A DNA stretch of 64,000 nt from Caballeronia jiangsuensis (GCA_000648925.1 JFHF01000010.1:114719-178718), one strand, 5' to 3'; counted from the first letter of the stretch, positions 7,760 to 17,771 are shown. A program made the numbers and translations. The notes: generated from the letters alone by a model not told the origin.

Positions 7760-9931
7760 TCAGTCGAACTGGCCGATGCGCGGATCGTCGGCGAGCGCGA
7801 AGGGCCGCCTGGACGTGTCGAGCGAAAGATTCGGGTTGTAGGCCGGATCGCGCAGCAGGGCGTCACCCCAGCGGCTTTCCATCAGGCGCACTTCGCGCTG
7901 AAAGCGCTGGAATTTCTCCGGCGCCATGTCCGAACCGCGCGTCGCCGACTCGTGATGATAAAGCTCGGCGTGCGGCGTCCACACGTTGCGATAACCCGCT
8001 TCGCGCACGCGGATGCAGAAGTCGACATCGTTGAAGGCCACAGCGAAATCCTCGTCCAGGCCGCCGACTTCCTCGTAAATCGATCTGCGGATCACGAGAC
8101 ATGCCGCCGTCACGACGGACATGTTCTGCACGGCGACCGCGCGGCCGAAGTAACCGAAAGCGCCGCGTCGCATCTTGTAGTGCATGTGGCCGGCAACGCC
8201 GCCCAGGCCCAGCACGACGCCGCCGTGCTGCAAGGTATCGTTCGGATACCAGAGACACGCGCCGACCGCGCCGTTTCCGGGCTGCGCCGCGATCGACACG
8301 AGTTCTTCGAGCCAGTCGGGCGAAATCACTTCGATGTCGTTGTTCAGCAGGCAGACGAATTCACCTGTGGCGAGCTTCACGGCCGCGTTGTTCAGCGCGG
8401 AGAAGTTGAACGGGCGGTCGTCGCGGATCACGCGCACGTTGGTCCGCGCGCGCAGCGTGTCGAAATACGCGTGCGTCTCGGGCTTCACGCTGCCGTTGTC
8501 GACCACGATGATCTCGAAGTTCGGATACGTGCTCTTCGCGAAAATGCTCTCGATGCACTGGCGCAGCAGCTCGACGCCATCGCGCGTCGGAATGACGATG
8601 GAAACGAGCGGGGCCGGCGAAGGGGGCGCATAACGCACGCGCAGGATGCCGATATCGCTCGCGAGCTGGGAAACCGTGCCCTGCACGCCGGTGCGCGCGA
8701 GATGCTCTTCGACCGCACGGATGCCGGCGGTGAGGGCGTAGGGCTTTTCAGTGCCGGCGCCCGCCGTGCTGCCCGGCACGATGCGCCAGTGATAGAGCAC
8801 ATGCGGAATGTGATGGACGGCGTCGTGTCCGGCGATCTCGATGCAGCGCAGCGCGAGATCGTGATCCTGACTGCCTTCGAAGCCTTTGCGGAAGCCGCCG
8901 GCCTGCCGCACCAGCGCCGTTTCGTACACGCCGAGATGCGAGAACAGATTCTGTACGAGGAAAAGCTCGGGGTTCCAGTCGCTCTTGAAGTAAGGCGCGC
9001 TGCGCCGGCCCTCGGGCGTGAGCTTGTCCTCGTCGCTATAGAAGAGGCGCGCGCGCGGATGCGCGTTGATCGCCGCGGCGACCTGATAGAGCGCGTGCTC
9101 GGGCAGGATGTCGTCGTGATCGAGCAGCGCGACGAATTCACCCGTGACGAGCGCGAGGGCGCTGTTGCTCGCCTCGGAGATGTGGCCGTTCTGTTCGCGC
9201 AGGGCGATCTTGATGCGGGCATCGCGCGCCGCGTAGTCCCGCAGAACCGTGACCACCTCGGGGTCGGGCGAGGCATCGTCGGCGATGCACAGTTCCCAGT
9301 GCGGATACGCCTGCGCCTGCACCGACTCGATCATCGCGCGCAGCAGCGTAACGTTGCTGTTGTAAGTCGGGACGAGAACGGAGATCAGCGGCTGCCTCGG
9401 CAGTGCGCGTGCCCGCGCGCGCAGGCTGTCGCGTTTGGCCTCGTCGATCGTGTCGTGCTGTTCGATCCAGCGTGCATAAGCTTCGGGGCTGTCTTCGAGC
9501 TGCTCGCTCGCGAGAATGCGACGCCCGCGCCGCACGATGCCGTCAATGCCTTCCTTGCGCCAGATCGCGTAGTAGTGCGCGAGCGCGGCGCGCAGTCCGC
9601 CGCGCATCCGGATGGCGTGAGCCGCCGACTCGACCGACCGGTTGGCCTGACTCGCCCGCACGGACGCCGCTCGCAACGGCGCCGTGACCCGCCACGACAT
9701 CGACATGCGCAGCGCGGTCAGTTCCGCTTCCAGCAACGCGATGGTTTTCTGCTGATCCTCGATTGCCGAATTCGCGTGTCCGGACGACGTCAGCTTGCGT
9801 TGCAGATCGGCGACCGTCGTTTCGAGCGCCGCGATGCGCTCGGCATCCGACGCTTCGCGCGCGCCGCGCTCCTGCGACGGATCGGTGTTGTGCGGGGACG
9901 ACGGTGTGTCGCGCGAAGTGTCTGGAGTCAT
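7760..9931 (-). CDS. Tandem two-domain family 2 glycosyltransferase with N-terminal coiled coil
   Basis: 723 residues. Residues ~28-75 are heptad-rich coiled coil, followed by MSMSWRVTAPLR (~78-89), a motif seen again at the end of the protein ending at 17821. Two GT2 domains follow. The first (~180-400) has VLVPTYNS and LLDHDDILP. The second (~445-690) has SIVIPTRDG, VVDNGS, LLNNDIEV and FNDVDFCIRVREAG. Such tandem GT2 proteins often build repeating units of O-antigens. It is transcribed away from wzm. The start ATG 9931 gives a natural N-terminus. Confidence 0.85.
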   Translation of the reverse strand: MTPDTSRDTPSSPHNTDPSQERGAREASDAERIAALETTVADLQRKLTSSGHANSAIEDQQKTIALLEAELTALRMSMSWRVTAPLRAASVRASQANRSVESAAHAIRMRGGLRAALAHYYAIWRKEGIDGIVRRGRRILASEQLEDSPEAYARWIEQHDTIDEAKRDSLRARARALPRQPLISVLVPTYNSNVTLLRAMIESVQAQAYPHWELCIADDASPDPEVVTVLRDYAARDARIKIALREQNGHISEASNSALALVTGEFVALLDHDDILPEHALYQVAAAINAHPRARLFYSDEDKLTPEGRRSAPYFKSDWNPELFLVQNLFSHLGVYETALVRQAGGFRKGFEGSQDHDLALRCIEIAGHDAVHHIPHVLYHWRIVPGSTAGAGTEKPYALTAGIRAVEEHLARTGVQGTVSQLASDIGILRVRYAPPSPAPLVSIVIPTRDGVELLRQCIESIFAKSTYPNFEIIVVDNGSVKPETHAYFDTLRARTNVRVIRDDRPFNFSALNNAAVKLATGEFVCLLNNDIEVISPDWLEELVSIAAQPGNGAVGACLWYPNDTLQHGGVVLGLGGVAGHMHYKMRRGAFGYFGRAVAVQNMSVVTAACLVIRRSIYEEVGGLDEDFAVAFNDVDFCIRVREAGYRNVWTPHAELYHHESATRGSDMAPEKFQRFQREVRLMESRWGDALLRDPAYNPNLSLDTSRRPFALADDPRIGQFD

Positions 9932-10337
9932 TCGGGGTGCGGGCGGCCCGCAGCCAGGGGGTGCAGTGCCGTTTCTCGGGCGGATTGCAAATTATATCGG
10001 AGGGCCGCCTGAGCGCCGGCCGGCGGGGCGGCGGGAAAGTGCTTCCAAAAGTAACGCGGGTGAACCCGGATACGGGGCGGGCGGTCCGAACACCGTCGAG
10101 AACGAACGGCCTCGCCGCGGTGTGCGGCGTACGCACGTTGGAACTTCGGGGTCTCGACTATTACAATACGGCCTCGATATTCAGGCCGGCAGCCCTTCCA
10201 GTGCGCCGGTCGCGCGGCGCGGGCCGCACTCCGTTCCGTTCAGCGCGGCTCATCCGCGCCACCGCCAGGTGCGCTCCGGGCTACCATGGCCCCATCGCGG
10301 AACCGCTATCTGGAATCAAAAAGGGTCTAACTTTACA
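9932..10337. promoter_or_regulatory. Divergent intergenic region between the tandem GT2 gene and wzm
   Basis: 406 bases with no convincing gene. On the minus strand a perfect TATAAT (9996-9991) lies ~60 bases before the GT2 start, though without a clear -35. On the plus strand TTGGAA (10138-10143), 18 bases and TACAAT (10162-10167) form a reasonable sigma-70-like promoter for wzm-wzt. This would give the transporter its own transcript, separate from rfbBACD. Confidence 0.5.
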
Positions 10338-11156
10338 ATGCAACAACAAATTTCGGTACGAGGCGGCGAGACGAAAGCAGTCCTCGCCTCGCGCGACGTG
10401 GTTGACGGCATTCATGCCTACCCGATCTGGTCGACGCTCGCGTGGCAGGATATCCGCCAGCGCTACCGGCGCTCGGTGCTCGGGCCGTTCTGGATCACGC
10501 TCACCATGGTGGTGACGATCGCCGGCATGGGCCCGCTCTACGGCGCGCTGCTGAACATCAGCATGGAGGAATTCGTTCCTTACCTCGCGCTCGGCATCAT
10601 CACGTGGGGCCTCATTTCGACGCTCATCCTCGACGGATGCATGGTGTTCATCGGCTCGGACAGTATCGTGCGATCGGTGCGCCTGCCCATCACGCTGCAC
10701 GTGTACCGCACCGTCTATCGCAACGTGCTTTTCTTTGCGCACAACGTCCTCGCGTATATCCCGGTGATGCTCTACCTGAGGCTCGCGCCGCGCCTCGAAT
10801 GGCTGATGGCGATTCCCGGGCTGCTCATCATCGTGATCGCCGCGGTGCCGCTCAACATCATTCTCGGCATTTTCTGCGCGCGCTTTCGCGACATGCAGCC
10901 GATCGTCGGCAGCGTCGTGCAACTGGCGTTCTTTCTCACGCCGATCTTCTGGAAACCGTCGGCGCTCGGTCATCGTGCGTACGTCGTGGACTTCAATCCG
11001 CTCTACATGTTCGTCGAACTCGTGCGCGCGCCGATGTACGGCGCGGGGCTCAATCCAAAGATCTATATCGGCGCCGGCATCACGACCCTGATCCTCTATG
11101 CGATCGCGATTCCACTTTTCATCCGCTTCCGTTCTCGCATCGCGTTCTGGATCTAA
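10338..11156 (+). CDS. wzm: O-antigen ABC transporter, permease subunit
   Basis: 272 residues of the ABC-2 family, with about six hydrophobic segments after a soluble N-terminus. DIRQRYRRSVLGPFWI (~37-52) is the signature of Wzm/KpsM/TagG-type polysaccharide exporters. It forms the membrane channel that moves undecaprenyl-diphosphate-linked O-polysaccharide to the periplasm, powered by Wzt. The start ATG 10338 fits the family N-terminus; the ribosome site is weak (AAAGGG, 12+ bases away). The stop is 3 bases before the next start. Confidence 0.93.
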   Translation: MQQQISVRGGETKAVLASRDVVDGIHAYPIWSTLAWQDIRQRYRRSVLGPFWITLTMVVTIAGMGPLYGALLNISMEEFVPYLALGIITWGLISTLILDGCMVFIGSDSIVRSVRLPITLHVYRTVYRNVLFFAHNVLAYIPVMLYLRLAPRLEWLMAIPGLLIIVIAAVPLNIILGIFCARFRDMQPIVGSVVQLAFFLTPIFWKPSALGHRAYVVDFNPLYMFVELVRAPMYGAGLNPKIYIGAGITTLILYAIAIPLFIRFRSRIAFWI

Positions 11157-11159
11157 GAC

Positions 11160-11873
11160 ATGGCATTCCTCAAACTCGAAAACTGCAGTCTGCATCTGCC
11201 GGTCTATGGCGCGGGCAATCGCTCGCTCAAGCAGATGGTGTTGTCGGCCGCGACCGGCGGACGCATCGCCGCGGACAGCCGCAAGCTGACCGTCGTCGAG
11301 GCGTTGCGCAACGTCAGCCTCGAAGTGAGCGCGGGCGATCGCGTGGGTCTCGTCGGCCATAACGGCGCAGGCAAGACGACGCTTTTGCGGCTGCTCGCGG
11401 GCATCTACGAGCCGACGGCGGGCTCGTTTCAGTCGCAGGGACGCGTGACGAGTCTTCTCGATCTCACGCTCGGGCTCGATTACGAAGCCACCGGTTACGA
11501 GAACATCGTGCTGCGCGGCCTGATTCTGGGCGCGTCGAAGGCGGACATGCTGCGCCTCACGCCGCAAATCGCCGAATTCTCCGAACTCGGCGATTATCTG
11601 GACATGCCAGTGCGCACGTATTCCAGCGGTATGGTGCTGCGCCTCGCCTTCGCGATCGTCACGAGCGTGCATGCCGACGTGCTTCTCATGGACGAGTGGC
11701 TCTCCGTGGGCGATGCGAGTTTCGTCAAGAAGGCCGAGGCGCACATGCAGGAGTTCGTCGGCAAGGCGGATATCCTCGTGCTGGCGTCGCATAACGCGAA
11801 GATCATCGAGGATCTCTGCAATGTGATCGTCGAGCTGGAGCATGGCACGGTCAAGGACGTGCGTCGCATCTGA
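11160..11873 (+). CDS. wzt: O-antigen ABC transporter, ATP-binding subunit (short form)
   Basis: 237 residues with a complete ABC ATPase: Walker A GHNGAGKTT (~64-72), signature YSSGM (~155), Walker B VLLMDEWLSVGD and the switch SHN. It ends soon after the ATPase core (VKDVRRI), so it lacks the C-terminal carbohydrate-binding domain that long Wzt proteins use to recognise a capped chain end. It belongs to the short class, in which export is not tied to a terminal modification. It forms an operon with wzm. Confidence 0.93.
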   Translation: MAFLKLENCSLHLPVYGAGNRSLKQMVLSAATGGRIAADSRKLTVVEALRNVSLEVSAGDRVGLVGHNGAGKTTLLRLLAGIYEPTAGSFQSQGRVTSLLDLTLGLDYEATGYENIVLRGLILGASKADMLRLTPQIAEFSELGDYLDMPVRTYSSGMVLRLAFAIVTSVHADVLLMDEWLSVGDASFVKKAEAHMQEFVGKADILVLASHNAKIIEDLCNVIVELEHGTVKDVRRI

Positions 11874-12038
11874 TTTCCGGGTGCCCGGGCGCGGGGCGGC
11901 GGGCGCGACGCCGACGAGTCCGGCTCGGCCCGCGGGGCATCGCCGTGATGCCTTCATGCGCGGATACCGGGTAGCGCGCTCGCGGCGTGATCCGGCGTCG
12001 CGAACCGTGGGAAACCCCAGTCAAAAATCGAGTGGTCT

Positions 12039-14216
12039 ATGCCGGGTTTGATCGTTTTCGTTACGCGCGAGTTGTTTCCCTTCACACAGGGCGGAATCGG
12101 CCGCGTGCTGGCGAACATGCTCGACGCGGTCCGTTCCACGAGCGGCGATGCCGAGCGCATCGCGGTCGTGTTCCTCGATGCGCCGATCGAAGCGTCGAGA
12201 TTCGCGGCGCGCTTCCCGGGTGTGTTGCTCGTCGACGCGTCGCCTTCGACCTACGTCGAACAGGACGACGGCTTTCGCTATCCTCCGGCCGATCAATACA
12301 CGACTCACGCGCTGCACGCGGATTCCGTTCGCGCGATGCAGGCGCTGAAGCGTCTCGAACGCAAGCATGGTCCGCTGCGCTACGTGGAGTTTCCCGACTG
12401 GGGCGCGGTCGCGTTCGCCACGGTGCAGGAGAAGCGGCTCGGGCTCGCATTCGAAACGGCCACGATTGCCGTGCGCCTGCATACCTCGAGCAGCGTGCTG
12501 AACGCGACGGAAGCCAATCTGATCGACCGCACATCGCTCGCGCTCTACGATCTCGAACGCAAGGCGCTCGCCGATTGCGATGTCGTGATCGGCCAGGTGA
12601 GCGCCACCGCGCGCGCGATGCAGACGTTCTTCGACTTCGCCGACGACGAATGGCTGCCCCGGCTCGTGATCGATGCGCCGCCGGTCGTGCTCGATCACGG
12701 CGCTGCCGCGTCATTGTCGATCGTGCCGGACAGCGACACGCCGATCGTATTCTCGTCGAAGGTTCAGCGGATCAAGCGGCCCGATGTCTTCGTGCGCGGA
12801 TGCAGTGATTTCCTGCACAAGCATCCCGAGTATCGCGGCACCGTGCATCTGATGGCGGCGGCGCCCGACGCGGCCTATCGCGACGAGATCCGTCGTCTCG
12901 TGCCGGACGATCTGGCGCATCGCTTCACGTTCCAATTCGATGCGGATAGCGAGGCGCGGCACGCGCTCATTCGCCGGTCGGTCTGCGTATTCCCGAATAC
13001 GTTCGAGTCGTTCTGCCTCGCCGCGTACGAAGCGTCGCTGGCCGGCGCGCTGTGCCTCGTGAACCGGTCGAATCCCGCGTTCGCCGACGCGACGCCATGG
13101 GTCGATGGCGAGAACTGCATCAAGTTCGACGGCGCGCCCGCCGATCTCTCGCGGGCGCTGACAAAAGCGTTCGACGCGCGCGCCGCGCTGGCCGTCGCGC
13201 GGTCCGCAGCGCATGCGCGCCCGTGGGAATCGAGCGCAGCGCGCGAGGTTGAACCGGCTCCCGCCCGCGCGGAGCTTCCGCTGGTCAGCGTTCTCGTGCC
13301 TCACCACAATCTGGGCGCCTATCTCGAGGACACCGTGCGAAGCGCGCTGGCGTCGGAGTACGCGAATCTCGAGGTCGTCGTGGTCGATGATGCATCGACG
13401 GATACGCACAGCGTCGAAGTCGTCGAGCGTCTGACGGCGAATGCAGACCCTCGCGTTCGCGTCGTCCGCTCGCCGCAGAATCTCGGGCTTGCGGCGACAC
13501 GCAACGTTGCGCTCTCGCATGCGCGCGGCACGTATGCGCTCACGCTCGACGCCGACGATCTGATCGATCCGAGCTTCGTCCCGATCGCGGTGAAGGCGCT
13601 CGGGCGTCATCCCGAAGTGTCGTTCGTCGTGCCGCAGACCGCCTATTTCGACGACACGTCCGGTGCCGATCCGGCGCAAGCGCCGTGGCCGCAGTGCATG
13701 ACGTTCGTCGGCGAGGCGCGCGCGTCCGGACTGCTGCAGAACCGCTTTTCCACTGCGACGATCATGGGGCGCGTCGACGCGTTTCGCGGCCTGGCCTACG
13801 ATGAATCGCTGAGCGCGTACGAAGACTGGGACCTGTACATGCGCGCGGTCATGGCGCGCCGGCGCTTCATCGTCACGAACGCGGTGCACTTTTACTACCG
13901 GAGGCGCGCCGGTTCGATGATCCACAGCGAGGCGGCGCTGCGCCGCGTCGGCCTGTACTACCACGACATCGTGCGCCGCAAGAACATCACGATCGGGCTG
14001 AACACCTTGCCCATGTATGTCGTCGAAGCGGCGGCCGACAGCGACGCGCTGGCGCTCGCGCGCGCGCAACTGGCCGCGTACCAGAACAGCAAATTCGTGA
14101 AGGCGGCGCTGCGCGTGCGCGCGTTCGCGAATCTTTTGCCGAAACCCGTGCTGCGGGGCCTCGGACGTACCGCCGGCTTTTTGACGAAGGCACGCGCGGC
14201 GCGTCGTGGAAAATGA
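12039..14216 (+). CDS. GT4-GT2 fusion glycosyltransferase, copy 1
   Basis: 725 residues with two catalytic modules. The N-terminal half (~1-400) is GT-B/GT4-like: FVTRELFPFTQGGIGRVLANML at the start (glycine-rich donor site), then FSSKVQRIKRPDVFVRG and the FESFCLAAYEASLAG E-x7-E-type block (~325-340). The second half (~410-640) is GT2: SVLVPHHNLG, VVVDDASTD, LTLDADDL (DxD) and YEDWDLYMRAV. It is a paralogue of the gene at 15561 with the same domain order. It probably adds two residues of the O-antigen repeat. It starts 165 bases after wzt. Confidence 0.85.
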   Translation: MPGLIVFVTRELFPFTQGGIGRVLANMLDAVRSTSGDAERIAVVFLDAPIEASRFAARFPGVLLVDASPSTYVEQDDGFRYPPADQYTTHALHADSVRAMQALKRLERKHGPLRYVEFPDWGAVAFATVQEKRLGLAFETATIAVRLHTSSSVLNATEANLIDRTSLALYDLERKALADCDVVIGQVSATARAMQTFFDFADDEWLPRLVIDAPPVVLDHGAAASLSIVPDSDTPIVFSSKVQRIKRPDVFVRGCSDFLHKHPEYRGTVHLMAAAPDAAYRDEIRRLVPDDLAHRFTFQFDADSEARHALIRRSVCVFPNTFESFCLAAYEASLAGALCLVNRSNPAFADATPWVDGENCIKFDGAPADLSRALTKAFDARAALAVARSAAHARPWESSAAREVEPAPARAELPLVSVLVPHHNLGAYLEDTVRSALASEYANLEVVVVDDASTDTHSVEVVERLTANADPRVRVVRSPQNLGLAATRNVALSHARGTYALTLDADDLIDPSFVPIAVKALGRHPEVSFVVPQTAYFDDTSGADPAQAPWPQCMTFVGEARASGLLQNRFSTATIMGRVDAFRGLAYDESLSAYEDWDLYMRAVMARRRFIVTNAVHFYYRRRAGSMIHSEAALRRVGLYYHDIVRRKNITIGLNTLPMYVVEAAADSDALALARAQLAAYQNSKFVKAALRVRAFANLLPKPVLRGLGRTAGFLTKARAARRGK

Positions 14217-14255
14217 TGGCCGCGCAGTTCAAGGCCGAAGACATCAGGATTGCGT

Positions 14256-15551
14256 ATGACAACCTCTAATCAGAACGATCGCGAGCTCGCGCAGCTCGAG
14301 GGCCGTCTGCATGACCTTGCCGAAGAAAATGCGGCCCTCGTTAGAAAGGCGGAGGCGTTGCAGCGTACCGTCGAGGAGCAGCAGCGCGCCATGAAACTGC
14401 TGCGGGACGGGCAGGACTTGCGCAAGCGGCTGTATCAGACGCTGGCGCAGGCACATCAGGAGTCTCAACCGATTCACTCGGTGCCCGAAACGAGCGACGA
14501 CGCCGCCGGCGTGAGCTTTGCGCGCGCGTTTCCCGCGGAGCGCACGTTCGAATGGCAGGCGACGCGCGACACGATGTACGCCAACCCCGACGAGCGTTTC
14601 CAGGCGGTCTGCCACATCTTTCATCACGACTGGGTCGGCATGCGCTCGGCCGTGGGCGCGCTGCCCGGCTGGAAGCTGTCGATTCCGTCGGCGAACGGAT
14701 TGCCGGTGCAGGAAATCGAACTCATCATCGGGCTCTTGCAGGAGCACGGGATTGCGAAGCTCGTCATGCACGGCATCTCCGATCCGATGTACGCGCTCTC
14801 GCGCGCGCTGACGCAAGCCGGATACGACCAGCAATATCTGGTCTGGCACGGCACGACGACGCAGTGGGTGTGGGACGACGAGCGCCGCTTCGCACAATCC
14901 GCGATTCAAATGGCGCGTGAAGGCAAGGTCCGGCGCTTCAGCGCGATCCGGCGCGGCCTCGGCGCGATCGTCGGCGAACGGAATTTCGCGCCTCAGCTCG
15001 TGAACATGCCGCCGCGCTTCGCCGATGGCGCGGTCGCGCATCGCTCACACCGCAGCGAGCATTGCAGCGCGCTCGCGCCGTCGTGGAACGACTTGCGCAA
15101 GAACCTCGCGACCAATGTGCTGGCCGCGCAGACCGTCGATCGGGTCGGCGAGATTTTTGTCGTGGCGAAGAACTTCGATCTGCCTGCGTGGCTCGCGCCG
15201 AAGGTGCGCAAGGTGCCTTACCGCGATCACACGAGCATGCTCGAAATGATGGCGACGATGGACATCGTCCTGAATGTGACGACCATCGACTGCCATCCGA
15301 TGGTGGACCTCGAAGCGATGTCGGTCGGTACGCCTTGCGTGCGCGGTCCGCTCTTTCTGGACGGCCTGGAAGATCATGCGTACGTGCGCGCCACGGCGGT
15401 CGACAATCCGATGAGCGTTGAGGACGTGGGCCGTCGCATCGACAGTGTGCTGAGCATCGAGGCGCAGGAACTGCAAGATATGATGACCGACTACAAAGGC
15501 GCGTTGCTTGAGCTGTCGCGCCAGCGGTATATGGAATTTCTCGAGATTTGA
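14256..15551 (+). CDS. GT-B-like protein of unknown specificity with N-terminal coiled coil
   Basis: 431 residues. Residues ~5-55 are Glu/Gln/Leu-rich coiled coil. The rest looks like a GT-B fold: an FHHDWVGMRSAVG segment (~118-130) and, near the C-terminus, NVTTIDCHPMVDLEAMSVGTP (~340-360), which resembles the donor-binding E-x7-E region of GT4 enzymes. I do not recognise a named family. It sits between the two GT4-GT2 fusions, 39 and 9 bases from them, so it is surely in their operon and probably another transferase or a subunit. ATG 14256 has CAGGA 6-10 bases upstream. Confidence 0.75.
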   Translation: MTTSNQNDRELAQLEGRLHDLAEENAALVRKAEALQRTVEEQQRAMKLLRDGQDLRKRLYQTLAQAHQESQPIHSVPETSDDAAGVSFARAFPAERTFEWQATRDTMYANPDERFQAVCHIFHHDWVGMRSAVGALPGWKLSIPSANGLPVQEIELIIGLLQEHGIAKLVMHGISDPMYALSRALTQAGYDQQYLVWHGTTTQWVWDDERRFAQSAIQMAREGKVRRFSAIRRGLGAIVGERNFAPQLVNMPPRFADGAVAHRSHRSEHCSALAPSWNDLRKNLATNVLAAQTVDRVGEIFVVAKNFDLPAWLAPKVRKVPYRDHTSMLEMMATMDIVLNVTTIDCHPMVDLEAMSVGTPCVRGPLFLDGLEDHAYVRATAVDNPMSVEDVGRRIDSVLSIEAQELQDMMTDYKGALLELSRQRYMEFLEI

Positions 15552-15560
15552 AGGCGGCCA

Positions 15561-17756
15561 ATGAGAGTATTCGTCACGACAGAACTGTTTCCTTTCACGC
15601 ACGGTGGCATTGGCCGGTCGATCGCGAACATGCTTTCGGTGTCGAGCGAGGAGGAGTTGTCGCGCACTGCCGTCGTCTGGGTCGGCGATGAGTGCGATGC
15701 CACGCGCTTCGCGATCCTCTATCCGAAGGTCAGGCTGATCGTCGCGTCCCGTGAGAGCTATCGGCTCGCCGATGACGATGGCATCAGCTATCCGCCGCAA
15801 TGGGCCTTCACGGATACGGACTGGCACTGGCATTCGGTCCGCGCATTGCAGGGACTGCTTCGGCTCGCGGCGGAAAGCAAACTCGATTATGTGGAGTTTC
15901 AAGACTGGGGCGGCTTGGGCTTCGCGTCGATCCAGGAAAAGCTGCTGGGCCGCGCGTTCGCCGATACCGTGCTCGCCGTCAGGCTCCATACGGCGGACAG
16001 CCTGCTTGCGGACGTCGATAGCCGCCCGGTCGACAAGCGCGGGCTCGCGGTGTACGACCTGGAGCGCAAGGCGCTCGCCGATTGCGATCTGATCGTCGCG
16101 CAACTGCCCGAAGTGGCGCGTGCGGTGCAGACTTTCTTCGCCTTCGCAGACGACGACTGGAACGCGCGCGTCGTGCTTCATGCGTCGCCGGTGGTGCTGG
16201 ATATCGGCGCGGTCGCCGAGCACTCCATCGAGCCGTCGGGTGACACGAACATCGTGTTCTCGTCGAAGATTCAGCACCTCAAGCGCCCGGAATTGTTCGT
16301 GCGGGGATGTTGCGGCTTCCTTCGCGCGAACCCGGACTATGGCGGTGCGATCGTGTTTGCCGCCCATGCGTCCGACCAGAAGTATCAGCAGCGCATCGAG
16401 CGCATGGTGCCGGCGGACCTTCGCGGACGCTTCCAGTTTCTGGACAAGCTGAGCACGACCGAGCGGCATGGCGCCGTGTCGCGCGCGGTCTGTGTATTCA
16501 CGTCGCCGTTCGAATCCTTTTGCCTCGCGGCCTACGAGGCGTCGATGTCCGGCGGCATCTGCGTGCTGAACGGGACCAACCCGGCGTTCGGCGATCATTC
16601 GCCGTGGATCGACGACGTCAACAGCATCAAGTTCGACGGCAGCGCGCCGGGGCTCGCGGCGGCGCTCGCACGGGCGGTCAGGGGGCGCGCGCGCGACGTG
16701 GTGCGCGTTCCGCAAACGCCCGCGCCGTGGACGCTTGCGCCGGCGCGTCGCGCGGATGCGGCGCCGGCGTCAGTCGATTCGATGCCGCTCGTGTCGGTCG
16801 TGGTGCCGCATTTCAACCTGGGACATTATCTGGTCCGGACTCTCGACTCCGTGCTCGCGTCGACGTATGCGAATGTGGAGATCGTAGTCGTCGACGACTG
16901 CTCGACGGACCGTTTCAGCCAGGTGGCGATCGAGCGGCTGGAGGGCGTTCACGAGCGTCTGCGCATCGTGCGCAACGAGATGAATCTCGGGCTTGCCGCG
17001 ACGCGTAACGTCGCATTGCGCCACGCGAGCGGCGAGTATGTGCTCACGCTCGACGCCGACGATCTGATCAGCCCGGGCTTCATCGAAATGGCGGTGGGTG
17101 CGCTGAATGCGCGGCCTGGCTATGACTTCGTGATCCCGCAGACGGGTTTCTTCCTGGATGCCGACGAAGGGGCGATCGGCACGCAGGTGGCGTTCACCGA
17201 TTACGCCGTGTTCTACGGCGAGGCCGCGGCGGCGGGCATGTACGAAAACAGGTTCTCCACAGCGACGTGTCTTGCGCGCACGCGGACCCTGCGCGAACTC
17301 GGATATCGCGAGGAACTCGAGGCGTACGAGGACTGGGATCTGTACATGCGGGCGACGGCGGCGGGCAAGCGCTTCATCGTCACGAGCGGTATTCACTTCT
17401 TTTACCGGCGTCGTCAGGAGTCGATGTTTCACACGCCGGAGCGCGCTGCGCGTCATCGGTGGCTGTATCACGACCTGATGCGCAAGAAGGCGTTGCGCAC
17501 GGGCGTGTTGCGGATGCCGCTTTATGTGATGGAGAGCGGGAGCGCGGACAGCGGCAGCGTGGAATCTTTGTCGGAGCAGATCGAGACGATGCAGGCGCGG
17601 ATCGATCACCTGGAGAAAAACCGCGCCGTGCTCATCGCGCTGCGGCTATCCGACTGGTCGAGAAAGAACGTGCCCTGGGCATTGCCGATGCTGCGCAAAG
17701 GCGCGCACGTTTTGCGCGCGGTTCGCAGGCGCGTGAAGGCACGGCTCGCAGCTTAG
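15561..17756 (+). CDS. GT4-GT2 fusion glycosyltransferase, copy 2
   Basis: 731 residues and clearly paralogous to the 12039 gene along its whole length (for example FVTTELFPFTHGGIGR, YDLERKALADCD, LTLDADDLI, YEDWDLYMRA). The GT4-like module covers ~1-395 and the GT2 module ~410-640. Unlike copy 1 it carries a short coiled coil (~660-690, SLSEQIETMQARIDHLE) before a basic, Arg-rich tail (VLRAVRRRVKARLAA). It starts 9 bases after the GT-B-like gene. A tandem duplication followed by divergence is likely. Which sugars the two copies add cannot be told from sequence. Confidence 0.85.
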   Translation: MRVFVTTELFPFTHGGIGRSIANMLSVSSEEELSRTAVVWVGDECDATRFAILYPKVRLIVASRESYRLADDDGISYPPQWAFTDTDWHWHSVRALQGLLRLAAESKLDYVEFQDWGGLGFASIQEKLLGRAFADTVLAVRLHTADSLLADVDSRPVDKRGLAVYDLERKALADCDLIVAQLPEVARAVQTFFAFADDDWNARVVLHASPVVLDIGAVAEHSIEPSGDTNIVFSSKIQHLKRPELFVRGCCGFLRANPDYGGAIVFAAHASDQKYQQRIERMVPADLRGRFQFLDKLSTTERHGAVSRAVCVFTSPFESFCLAAYEASMSGGICVLNGTNPAFGDHSPWIDDVNSIKFDGSAPGLAAALARAVRGRARDVVRVPQTPAPWTLAPARRADAAPASVDSMPLVSVVVPHFNLGHYLVRTLDSVLASTYANVEIVVVDDCSTDRFSQVAIERLEGVHERLRIVRNEMNLGLAATRNVALRHASGEYVLTLDADDLISPGFIEMAVGALNARPGYDFVIPQTGFFLDADEGAIGTQVAFTDYAVFYGEAAAAGMYENRFSTATCLARTRTLRELGYREELEAYEDWDLYMRATAAGKRFIVTSGIHFFYRRRQESMFHTPERAARHRWLYHDLMRKKALRTGVLRMPLYVMESGSADSGSVESLSEQIETMQARIDHLEKNRAVLIALRLSDWSRKNVPWALPMLRKGAHVLRAVRRRVKARLAA

Positions 17757-17771
17757 GGCAATCGATTGAAG

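Noticed and set aside
7595..10012. 805-codon plus-strand open frame
   Set aside because: Antisense to the tandem GT2 gene, with no family-like motifs.
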